Assembly: GCA_026702845.1 (NCBI GenBank)
Contig: JADCLS010000013.1
Span: forward strand, 108,516 to 172,515
Direction of reading: 5' to 3'
Source of the DNA: Candidatus Heimdallarchaeota archaeon
GTDB taxonomy: Archaea; Asgardarchaeota; Heimdallarchaeia; Heimdallarchaeales; Kariarchaeaceae
DNA length: 64,000 nt
Under the pieces are notes generated by a model, which was not told where the DNA came from, ran no database searches, and saw only the letters and a program-made list of their open reading frames with translations. Shown here piece by piece: positions 28,372 to 35,739 of this stretch. The translations under genes were made by a program, and so were the position numbers. Positions within the stretch are counted from its first letter, which is position 1, and every line of letters starts with the position of its first letter.

Positions 28372-28444
28372 TATTTCACAACCAGAAAGAAGATGTTGAT
28401 TGAGGGAAAAACTGACCCTAAATCAACAATTTGCATTTGTTAGA

Positions 28445-28696
28445 TTATTTATTTCTTCTTATAAAGAGCCTGTAGTAACCCTCAGCCTCTACAATGCCAA
28501 GGAATTCGTGACCAACTCTCTTTACCCAAACAGGAAGATCATTTAGAGTTCCCTTATCAGAGGCCATGATTTCTAGAATCTGACCCTTTTTAACTTTAGA
28601 AATTCCTTTCTTAGCTTCTAGTATAGGACCTGGACAGGCAGATCCTCTTGCATCTACTGTTTTATCAGCATTTGGTGCTTCAGTTAATGTACTCAT
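28445..28696 (-). CDS. tusA: TusA/SirA-like sulfur carrier
   Basis: 83 residues. The persulfide-carrying Cys21 is in SACPGPILEAKKGI, the hallmark CPxP motif, followed by the two-helix/four-strand core with GQILEIMASDKGTLNDLP. ATG 28696 is preferred over an ATG 39 bases upstream because GAGGT lies 7 bases before it. It is the first gene of the eight-gene operon, so sulfur transfer is the entry function of the cluster. It could supply or accept sulfane sulfur with DsrE; a tRNA-thiolation role is less likely in this setting. Confidence 0.92.
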   Translation of the reverse strand: MSTLTEAPNADKTVDARGSACPGPILEAKKGISKVKKGQILEIMASDKGTLNDLPVWVKRVGHEFLGIVEAEGYYRLFIRRNK

Positions 28697-28755
28697 AGTT
28701 TTTACCTCGTGATCAAGAGAGATCATTATTAACATTCAGTTGATACACTCTTGCT

Positions 28756-28806
28756 CTTAAAATAGAATTATCTGTCTACAGTTATTAACTTACTGTTGAT
28801 AACAGT
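28756..28806 (-). promoter_or_regulatory. Promoter/operator of the TusA-Qmo operon
   Basis: A TATA-like CTATTTTAAG on the minus strand lies at 28756-28765. Upstream are two palindromic cores: GTTATTAAC at 28781-28789 and a perfect inverted repeat ACTGTT-GAT-AACAGT at 28792-28806. The cores are 14 bases apart, about one and a third helical turns. Confidence 0.65.
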
Positions 28807-29190
28807 GAACTTTTAGTAAATTAAATCCGAATATTTGGCAAATATCAGATCAAAAATTTTTCGAATATTGATATTTATCACGTCAAAAAGTAGAATAATG
28901 TATACAATATTAATTCAAAATGAAATTTTCGTATTAGATGTTACGAGTATCGCAACAAATCCAAGAGTATTCTTTGTATACTGAACATTTTTGATTTTCA
29001 ATGAATAGAATGAGAAATTTTATATCCCCAGATAGAGTCATTAACATTAAGTTATAAACACCATTCAGTAACTTGATCGAGACAGCACCTAACATGGATC
29101 TAATGACCAAAACTCAATTTTGTGATATAGTTAAAAAATGATCTTTTCAAACTACTTTCACTATTACTAAAGGATAATAAATCAATTCAG
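28807..29190. other. AT-rich intergenic region, nothing further seen
   Basis: It lies between the TusA operon promoter and the 3' end of the topoisomerase gene. I found no convincing ORF, tRNA or hairpin. Confidence 0.5.
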
Positions 29191-31116
29191 TTATACTAAT
29201 TCCTTTGGGGCAGTTTGAGTCGAAAACAGTTGATTGAGTTTCTGAATAATTACAGGAGAATGTACTTTTGATTTTTCTGATTGAGAATGCAAATTTAAGG
29301 TCTGTAATAGCTGTTGATAGGTTATTAAATTTCCAATTAACTTTTGATGAAGTGATATGTACTCACCTTTTAAATCTGATAACATCTTGGTATATTCTTC
29401 TTTCCCTGTTGCAACCAGATCCATATAATCCTCCACTTTTGCAGTGAAGGTGGGAGTAACAATTTCTGGCCAAATTGGACTAAGTGATGCGATCAAAGCT
29501 CTACCCCAGTCAGTTGAAATTAAATTACTACCTGATCTTTGAAGGTAATTTCGGTCAATCAGTTTTTTAATGATATCAGGTCTACTACTTTTCGTTCCGA
29601 TTTTTGCTGATTCCATTGCTATAAGGAGATCTGATTCAGTTAGTCGTTTTGGTGGTTGTGTTGGTTTCTTTTGCTTTTTTATGGATATCACCCTCAGAGA
29701 TTGGTTTTCTTGAAGAGCTGGAATTGCTCGGGGGATACGAGTATCCCATGAATGTGCTTCTTTCCACCCTAACTGTTTGATGGTTCTCCCTTCAGCATAG
29801 AACAACTCATTCATGATATCTATATCAGCTTTAACAACAGAAATAATGTAATCATGCATAAATAAAGAAATGTAATGCCGAGACAATATAGTCCATGCTT
29901 GTAATTGTTGGTTATCCAGATTATGTATCCCAACTAGCTCACCTGTGGGATGAATTGGATCATGGTCCTCAACTCCCATTTGCTTTCCATTGTTGACAAC
30001 CTGGTGATTCTGTTTTATCTTTGTGATTATCGGTATGAATTCCTTATATTTCAATAAATCAGAAATTATTTTTTGATGCGGGAAATTGTCTTTAAACTTT
30101 GCATTTTCAGTACGGGGGTAGCTTAACAATTGCTTATTATACAGATCAACCATTAGATCCAAAGCCTTTTTTGCTGAGATCTTCATCAATTTTGATAGCA
30201 TCGATACGGCAGCGGTAGTATTCAATGGTCTAGGTGGTAATTTTGAAGAATCATTAGTCTTTATTTTTTTCACCTGAGCCAAATCCTTTCCTTTAGTATG
30301 CTTCAGAGCTAAAAGTAAATTATCTGCAATTGTCTCATCAGATGTAAATCCCATACTATGAATCGCTGGAAAATAACTCTCAGGTTCAAAATTAGATGTT
30401 TCTGATAAATTAGCAACAATCTGCCACCTATCCTGAGATATAAAACTCTCATGAGCAATATCTCGGTATACAATGAAGTACAATGTGGGTAATTGTACCC
30501 GACCCACTGAGATCACTTTAACCTTTGCCACTTTTCTTGCTGCACGAGTAATTTCTCGAGTTCCAGCAAATCCCAACCAGGCATCTGTTATTCTCCTACC
30601 CTGTACACTCCAACCCATTAAATCCACCCAAGCCCTTGGATTTCTAAAACTTCTTAGCACTTCAGCATTAGTTAAGGAAGAATTCCAAACCCGTCTGATA
30701 GGTATTTTATTCTTCTTGATTACTGAACTAAGTATATTCACAACCTCTAAGGCAATATTATCACCTTCAGAGTCTGGATCAGTGGCCAGCCACAATTCAT
30801 CCTTTCCTTTGATAAGTTTCTTGAGGATAGAGACATATTTGGTCATGTTTTTTACCACTAGTGCTTTTGAATCGTAAACAATCTTTACTGGTGGACACTG
30901 ACCCCAATTGTAACCTTCAGCTGTTTCTATCGTAGATATATGTCCTGCCAGTGGTAAAAAAGTAAACTCATATGAAATATTCTTAGCTGAATCTATCCAT
31001 GTACCATTGTACTCATAGATGTATTTACTATGCTTAACATTAGACACCCGCTTGCAGAGAGTGTTGGCAAAAATTTTGATCTGTGATGTTTTTTCGCCAA
31101 TTACTAAGCATTTCAT
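29191..31116 (-). CDS. topA: DNA topoisomerase type IA, without zinc fingers
   Basis: 641 residues. The TOPRIM domain begins at CLVIGEKTSQ with acidic residues in ATDPDSEGDNIALE. The catalytic Tyr333 is in LLSYPRTEN, and SVGRVQLPTL is the second conserved stretch. It relaxes negative supercoils through a 5'-phosphotyrosine. No C-terminal Cys4 zinc fingers are present, which is shorter than bacterial TopA and closer to archaeal TopA/Top3-like enzymes. The gene is divergent from the YgjP-like protease gene, with 90 bases between. Confidence 0.94.
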   Translation of the reverse strand: MKCLVIGEKTSQIKIFANTLCKRVSNVKHSKYIYEYNGTWIDSAKNISYEFTFLPLAGHISTIETAEGYNWGQCPPVKIVYDSKALVVKNMTKYVSILKKLIKGKDELWLATDPDSEGDNIALEVVNILSSVIKKNKIPIRRVWNSSLTNAEVLRSFRNPRAWVDLMGWSVQGRRITDAWLGFAGTREITRAARKVAKVKVISVGRVQLPTLYFIVYRDIAHESFISQDRWQIVANLSETSNFEPESYFPAIHSMGFTSDETIADNLLLALKHTKGKDLAQVKKIKTNDSSKLPPRPLNTTAAVSMLSKLMKISAKKALDLMVDLYNKQLLSYPRTENAKFKDNFPHQKIISDLLKYKEFIPIITKIKQNHQVVNNGKQMGVEDHDPIHPTGELVGIHNLDNQQLQAWTILSRHYISLFMHDYIISVVKADIDIMNELFYAEGRTIKQLGWKEAHSWDTRIPRAIPALQENQSLRVISIKKQKKPTQPPKRLTESDLLIAMESAKIGTKSSRPDIIKKLIDRNYLQRSGSNLISTDWGRALIASLSPIWPEIVTPTFTAKVEDYMDLVATGKEEYTKMLSDLKGEYISLHQKLIGNLITYQQLLQTLNLHSQSEKSKVHSPVIIQKLNQLFSTQTAPKELV

Positions 31117-31206
31117 AACTGCATCATCTAATTTTGTGATATTAAGGTAATGGATTGATACTAGTAATTCAATAACTTCTTAATTATTCAATCCCAAAGG
31201 AAATAT

Positions 31207-31932
31207 GTGTCCAATCGATTTTGTAAACCTATTGATCAAGAGTATATGTTAGTTAGAAGTAAACGGAGATCAATCAGCATTCAAATTCATCATGATAAGG
31301 GAATTGTGGTCCGGGCACCAAAGTGGACAAAAATCACTCAGATTGAAGATTTTCTAGTATCAAAGCAAAATTGGATAGAAAAGAAACTTGCAATATACCA
31401 AAATAAAATAACGTATTCCCAATTTTCACATGAAGGTAAAATTCCATTTCTTGGTCAAATTCTTCAACTTAACCTTAATAAAATCGATAGTAATCGAACT
31501 CGAGTTATCAGAAAAGAATCAACTCTTCAGGTATTTAGCAATTCTTCTGACCCAGAACATCTGCTGCATAAAATTGAGAAATGGTACCGTTCTGAAGCAT
31601 TAAAATTACTATCAACACTTAGTGAGAAGTATTTACCCTATATCAAACCAACAATTAGGATGAAATATCCAGAGATAAAGATAAGAAATTACAAAAGAAG
31701 ATGGGGAAGTACAACAAAAGATGCAAAGATTACTTATAATTGGAAATTGATACTGGCACCTGAATCAATCATCGAGTATGTCGTGGTTCATGAGTTGTGT
31801 CACCTAGTTTATTTTAATCATTCAAAACAGTTCTGGAACCTAGTCTCATCCATACTTCCAGATTATAATGAAAGCAGAAAGTGGTTGAAGAGTAATGGAC
31901 ATCTCCTTCAACCAAATTTTCTTCCTCAATAA
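31207..31932 (+). CDS. YgjP-like metallopeptidase domain protein (DUF45)
   Basis: 241 residues. The zinc site is HELCH at residues 195-199 in YVVVHELCHLVYFNHS, with a downstream acidic/His region PDYNESRKWLKSNGH giving the third ligand. The N-terminal strand-rich part (RRSISIQIHHDKGIVVRAP) is typical of the family, which often neighbours DNA-repair or restriction genes. It may act as a SprT-like protease on DNA-protein crosslinks; being head-to-head with a topoisomerase gene makes this attractive, but it is inference. Confidence 0.88.
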   Translation: MSNRFCKPIDQEYMLVRSKRRSISIQIHHDKGIVVRAPKWTKITQIEDFLVSKQNWIEKKLAIYQNKITYSQFSHEGKIPFLGQILQLNLNKIDSNRTRVIRKESTLQVFSNSSDPEHLLHKIEKWYRSEALKLLSTLSEKYLPYIKPTIRMKYPEIKIRNYKRRWGSTTKDAKITYNWKLILAPESIIEYVVVHELCHLVYFNHSKQFWNLVSSILPDYNESRKWLKSNGHLLQPNFLPQ

Positions 31933-32042
31933 TACATAATCCAATATTATTACTGGGTTTTATACAAAAATATGGTAATATTTTAACTTTAGAGGCGAAA
32001 TTTTGAAGAGATCTGGATTTAATTACCTATGATCACTAACCT

Positions 32043-32057
32043 AAAGTTAACAACTTT
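32043..32057 (+). promoter_or_regulatory. Perfect palindrome AAAGTT-AAC-AACTTT before the second regulator
   Basis: A 15-base perfect inverted repeat sits 70-84 bases upstream of the regulator ATG at 32127. It shares the GTT-N3-AAC core with the TusA, DsrE and NifX-like promoters. A TATA-like TCTAAATTATGA follows at about 32068-32079. Confidence 0.6.
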
Positions 32058-32126
32058 GACACAAAATTCTAAATTATGAATGTAGTATCGAGAAAAGTAT
32101 AAGAAGGATATTTTCAATGATATATT

Positions 32127-32975
32127 ATGGCAGAATTCACTGAAGAAGAATTCAATACCTCATTAGTTTGTGAAATTGATCATCCCCTTTTTGATATTAT
32201 TGATAATGTAACTAGAAGACAAATTTTGCGATTAATTGCATGCGAACACAATTATGGCAATAGAATTGCCAATATCCTTGATTTATCCACACCTGCAATC
32301 CACAGACACCTAAAGTATTTGCAAGGGAATAATCCTGGAGAACTATCACTAATTATCGAAGGAGAAAAAACAAAATTATCAGCATCTGGACATAAAGGAG
32401 GAGAGGCTCAGCTTTACAAGGTGAATGCCAATATTGGGTTATTCTTTCATATTTTCCCAAATTTTGTCCATAACCATATTGTTGAACTCAATAACGATCA
32501 GGAAACAGTAGTGCGTGAGGAAAATAAGGATACTACATTGAGATATCTTGAGCCCATGGAGAGTAAGGTAGAACTAGATGCAGATGAACTGAACAATTTA
32601 CTTGATATCCTGAAGAATATCCCCAATAGGACTGAAAAACAAAAGGAAAAAGATCTCAATAAAATTGGGGATGATAAGTTAAAGGGGATTTTCCATAGCA
32701 TTTACCTATCCGTGCAGAAACATAATAAAAGGATAAGAGAACTTGAGGAAGAGATGATGGATATATTATCAATCAAAAATGAATTCATGGAGCTTGTGGA
32801 TATAATTCTCAAAGCACAACCTGATCTAGAGTATGAGGATAGAGTGATTTTACGAGCCATTACCTGCCTTGGTAAACAATGCTCTGCTGATCTCTCTCAT
32901 CTTATGAATATGGATACCTACATGATTGAACGATATGTTGCTGGATTACGAGAGAGAAAGTGGATTAAAGAATAA
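32127..32975 (+). CDS. ArsR-like winged-helix regulator, paralogue of the operon regulator
   Basis: 282 residues, clearly related to the regulator at 22025-22810: CEIDHPLFDIIDNVTRR, YGNRIANILDLSTPAIHRHLKYLQ, GHKGGEAQLY and IFPNFVH all align. Cys15 matches Cys9 there; an extra Cys39 lies in the first HTH helix. A coiled coil spans about 190-235, followed by a second HTH-like part with Cys near LGKQCSADLSHLMN. It is convergent with the second DsrE-family gene. A perfect palindrome upstream suggests autoregulation or cross-regulation. Confidence 0.75.
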   Translation: MAEFTEEEFNTSLVCEIDHPLFDIIDNVTRRQILRLIACEHNYGNRIANILDLSTPAIHRHLKYLQGNNPGELSLIIEGEKTKLSASGHKGGEAQLYKVNANIGLFFHIFPNFVHNHIVELNNDQETVVREENKDTTLRYLEPMESKVELDADELNNLLDILKNIPNRTEKQKEKDLNKIGDDKLKGIFHSIYLSVQKHNKRIRELEEEMMDILSIKNEFMELVDIILKAQPDLEYEDRVILRAITCLGKQCSADLSHLMNMDTYMIERYVAGLRERKWIKE

Positions 32976-33003
32976 TTATTATATAACCTCAATAAGTACT
33001 AAT

Positions 33004-33414
33004 TTACAGAGTAATTGTCTTATCTGCGTCTGAAATATCTTCCATATAAGTGCCCACAGTCGCTAGTCTATCTACAATATCAATAAAGTCATCTTTAGAT
33101 AATGATTGTATATCAGCCATTAATGAACAAAGTGTGATATTCACCTCTCCAAAATCCTTAAGATCCTCCAACAATTCATACCACTTCTGAACTGTACCAT
33201 TCTCGATTCCAGCCTTTAGAGCCTCCGCAAAACCAGGTATAGGTTCATACACATACTCTAATTTATCATACATATCTTTTCTAAAGGACCAGACCGCAGC
33301 ATCAGTTACGAAAATATTGATCTCATAATCAATAGTTACAGCCCCAGCTACTATTGTACCTAGGGTAATCATGTTATTCAACGAGCCATCTTTGAGTAAA
33401 ATTGATAATTTCAT
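33004..33414 (-). CDS. DsrE/F-like family protein, second copy
   Basis: 136 residues: MKLSILLKDGSLNNMITLGTIVAGAVTI, then INIFVTDAAVWSFRKD, GENI-like loop replaced by TLCSLMADIQSLS. Only one cysteine, Cys96, remains, at the position often used by DsrE2-type proteins. The domain is longer than the operon's DsrE and has a different cysteine layout, so it may act as a partner rather than a copy. It is convergent with the paralogous regulator and carries its own GTT-N3-AAC site upstream. Confidence 0.72.
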   Translation of the reverse strand: MKLSILLKDGSLNNMITLGTIVAGAVTIDYEINIFVTDAAVWSFRKDMYDKLEYVYEPIPGFAEALKAGIENGTVQKWYELLEDLKDFGEVNITLCSLMADIQSLSKDDFIDIVDRLATVGTYMEDISDADKTITL

Positions 33415-33466
33415 TTTTTAGCCTCTTAGGTTAATGACATTATTAACAGTATATTATTAAATGTTA

Positions 33467-33475
33467 GTTATTAAC
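33467..33475 (-). promoter_or_regulatory. GTT-N3-AAC site upstream of the second DsrE-like gene
   Basis: GTTATTAAC lies 53-61 bases before the start codon (33414). It is identical to the core at 28781-28789 of the TusA promoter. AT-rich TATA-like sequence lies between it and the gene. On its own this short site could be chance. Confidence 0.4.
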
Positions 33476-33606
33476 CCAGTAAATAATATATGAAAATGAC
33501 AAAAAAAGAAATAGTAAGAAAAAAATTAGACCAATAATTTATAACTTTTCAATAATTATCAAGATTTGAATTTAACCTATTATAAAATTAGAATTACCGA
33601 TTTTTT

Positions 33607-34602
33607 TTAATCAAATACCATCCAAGGATACTCATCACGGACGATCTTATACACCAAGGTTGGAGGGAAAACCCCTGCCTCGGTAATCATAGCATCGATA
33701 AGATCCCGAGAAACTGATTCAAATGCAGGGTTCAATACTTTCAATCCCTTGGGTGCATTCTTCCAATCAGCAAGGATCTCCTCCTCATCCCTCATCTCGA
33801 TAATTGTTCGACTACCAAAAACAGTATCACTATCAAATTTCAGCAGGGGACCTGCGACATATAGTGGTATATCTGATTCCTTTGCAGCTAGAGCCAGCAG
33901 TCTACTGCCAATTTTATTGAGGACTGTACCCTGACTAGTAACAGCATCAAGACCTATCATGATCAGATCAATTGACTCTCTACGAGCAATCCAACGCATT
34001 CCGCTGTCAACTACTTGAATTGTAGGAATCCCTGCCTCAACTAGTTCCATTGCAGTTTTTCTTCCTTGATACCTGGGACGGGTTTCAGTACAAATTGCTC
34101 TAATATTCTTCCCAAGCTCATGAGCACGAACAAAGATTGCTGAGGTAATACTTGAATGACAATGTGTCATAACAGTGTAATCATCTTGAATTAGATGTGC
34201 TCCGGTTTCTATGATTTTTTCTTTGGTGGATTTGAGTAGATTTAGATACTCATCTGAAGTATTGATTACAGCTTGTCTCATCTCATCAGTGGAATCTGTT
34301 GATTTGTGATGTAACTCATAAAGAATCTTACGTAATCCGTTTCTTAAAGCCGGTTCAGTGGGTCTAGTGTTATACAAAATATCTCTTGCTGTTTCGATCT
34401 GCTTGAGGAAATCATCCTCGCTCATTTCTGGCAATCGTTTCGCAAGTGAACCCAACGCTTTGATTCCTTCCACTGCAACAGCAGTTGCACCTTGAATATT
34501 CAGAGAGATGATTTCATCTGCAACTTTTTGTAACTCTTTCATAGAAATGGGATTTTGATCATTGAATAATAATTCTTTCGAAGTTTTCAGGCTATTTTCC
34601 AT
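33607..34602 (-). CDS. e2b2: Ribose-1,5-bisphosphate isomerase (archaeal eIF2B-like)
   Basis: Converts ribose-1,5-bisphosphate to ribulose-1,5-bisphosphate, linking AMP phosphorylase to RuBisCO. 331 residues. The catalytic pair corresponds to Cys148 (MTHCHSS) and Asp219 (IGLDAV); CTETRPRYQGRKTA and KIGSRLLALAA bind the substrate. Presence of both catalytic residues separates it from eIF2B alpha regulatory subunits. A TATA-like TTTTATATG lies only 3-11 bases upstream of ATG 34602, so the in-frame ATG at 34542 (311 residues, matching known enzymes) may be the true start. Confidence 0.93.
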   Translation of the reverse strand: MENSLKTSKELLFNDQNPISMKELQKVADEIISLNIQGATAVAVEGIKALGSLAKRLPEMSEDDFLKQIETARDILYNTRPTEPALRNGLRKILYELHHKSTDSTDEMRQAVINTSDEYLNLLKSTKEKIIETGAHLIQDDYTVMTHCHSSITSAIFVRAHELGKNIRAICTETRPRYQGRKTAMELVEAGIPTIQVVDSGMRWIARRESIDLIMIGLDAVTSQGTVLNKIGSRLLALAAKESDIPLYVAGPLLKFDSDTVFGSRTIIEMRDEEEILADWKNAPKGLKVLNPAFESVSRDLIDAMITEAGVFPPTLVYKIVRDEYPWMVFD

Positions 34603-34759
34603 TATTTTATATGCCTATTGGATCAATTACATCATCAATTAATGATAAGCTAGCTTTTAATCATATTTTCTTTCTAATCTATCAAAGAATTGATGGAATT
34701 ACTAAAAAATAAAAAATAGCACAGTATACTGACAGTTCTAGATTACTTAGTTGATTATC

Positions 34760-35737
34760 ATGAATGAGAATGTTACAGATAAAACTATTCAACTTCATAC
34801 CCGGAATCCAGGTATGCCTTTGGAGTTGGAATGGGTGAATCGAGTCAGGGTGAATCGTAGTGCAGTAGAGAGACGAGCTAGTACTATATTCACGCGGAGA
34901 TCCGTTAAAAAGGCGAATCAGATTGCCTGGTTGTTACGAGCGATCTCATGCATTGATCTCACCACACTTTCTGGAGATGATACAGCAGGCAAGGTAAAAC
35001 GATTATGTGCAAAGGCAAAATCTCCTGTTCGAAGGGATATTCTCTCTGAGATTGGATTCGAGGATCTTACTGTTGGTGCTGTCTGTGTCTATCATCAATA
35101 TATTGAAACTGCATTACAAGAGCTAAAGGGAACGCAGATTCCTATAGCTGCTGTTTCTACTGGGTTCCCTGATGGATTATCCCCCTTTGAAACACGATTA
35201 CAAGAGATAAAAGCATCTGTTGCAGCTGGTGCAAAGGAAATAGATATAGTAATCACACGAAGCCATGTTCTTACTGGAAACTGGGAATCACTATATGCAG
35301 AAGTAGCAGCATTCCGCGAAGCCTGTGGTGATGCACATCTGAAGACGATTCTTGGTACTGGTAATCTTGCCACACTTAGAAATGTCATGAAGGCCAGTCT
35401 TGTTTGTATGATGGCAGGTGCTGATTTTATCAAAACGAGTACAGGAAAGGAGAGTGTTAATGCAACTCTACCTGTATCATTGGTCATGGTTCGTGCTATT
35501 CGAGAGTATTACGAGAAAACAGGATACAAGGTAGGATTCAAACCAGCAGGGGGAATTAAAACTGCAAAAGATGCACTAGCTTGGTTAGTATTGATTAAGG
35601 AAGAACTTGGCAATGATTGGTTAACAAATGAACTCTTCAGATTTGGGGCTTCCTCTCTCCTCGGAGATATAGAAAGACAGATCGAACATGGATTAACAGG
35701 CAAGTATTCTGCCTCATTCAGACATCCAGTGAGTTGA
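34760..35737 (+). CDS. deoC: Deoxyribose-phosphate aldolase
   Basis: Splits 2-deoxyribose-5-phosphate into acetaldehyde and glyceraldehyde-3-phosphate. 325 residues from ATG 34760. The Schiff-base lysine is Lys225 in GADFIKTSTGKE, and the proton-relay lysine is in VGFKPAGGIKTA. An N-terminal extension of about 90 residues precedes the usual core, as in some longer eukaryotic and actinobacterial DeoC. The stop codon overlaps the start region of the aldehyde dehydrogenase, so the two are co-expressed and the acetaldehyde made here is a likely substrate for it. Confidence 0.94.
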   Translation: MNENVTDKTIQLHTRNPGMPLELEWVNRVRVNRSAVERRASTIFTRRSVKKANQIAWLLRAISCIDLTTLSGDDTAGKVKRLCAKAKSPVRRDILSEIGFEDLTVGAVCVYHQYIETALQELKGTQIPIAAVSTGFPDGLSPFETRLQEIKASVAAGAKEIDIVITRSHVLTGNWESLYAEVAAFREACGDAHLKTILGTGNLATLRNVMKASLVCMMAGADFIKTSTGKESVNATLPVSLVMVRAIREYYEKTGYKVGFKPAGGIKTAKDALAWLVLIKEELGNDWLTNELFRFGASSLLGDIERQIEHGLTGKYSASFRHPVS

Positions 35738-35739
35738 TA

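Noticed and set aside
22025..28735. Methanogenic heterodisulfide reductase or sulfur-oxidising sHdr cluster
   Set aside because: There is no HdrB (CCG-domain) gene, and the order and the QmoC-type membrane subunit do not match either; a Qmo-like assignment fits better.
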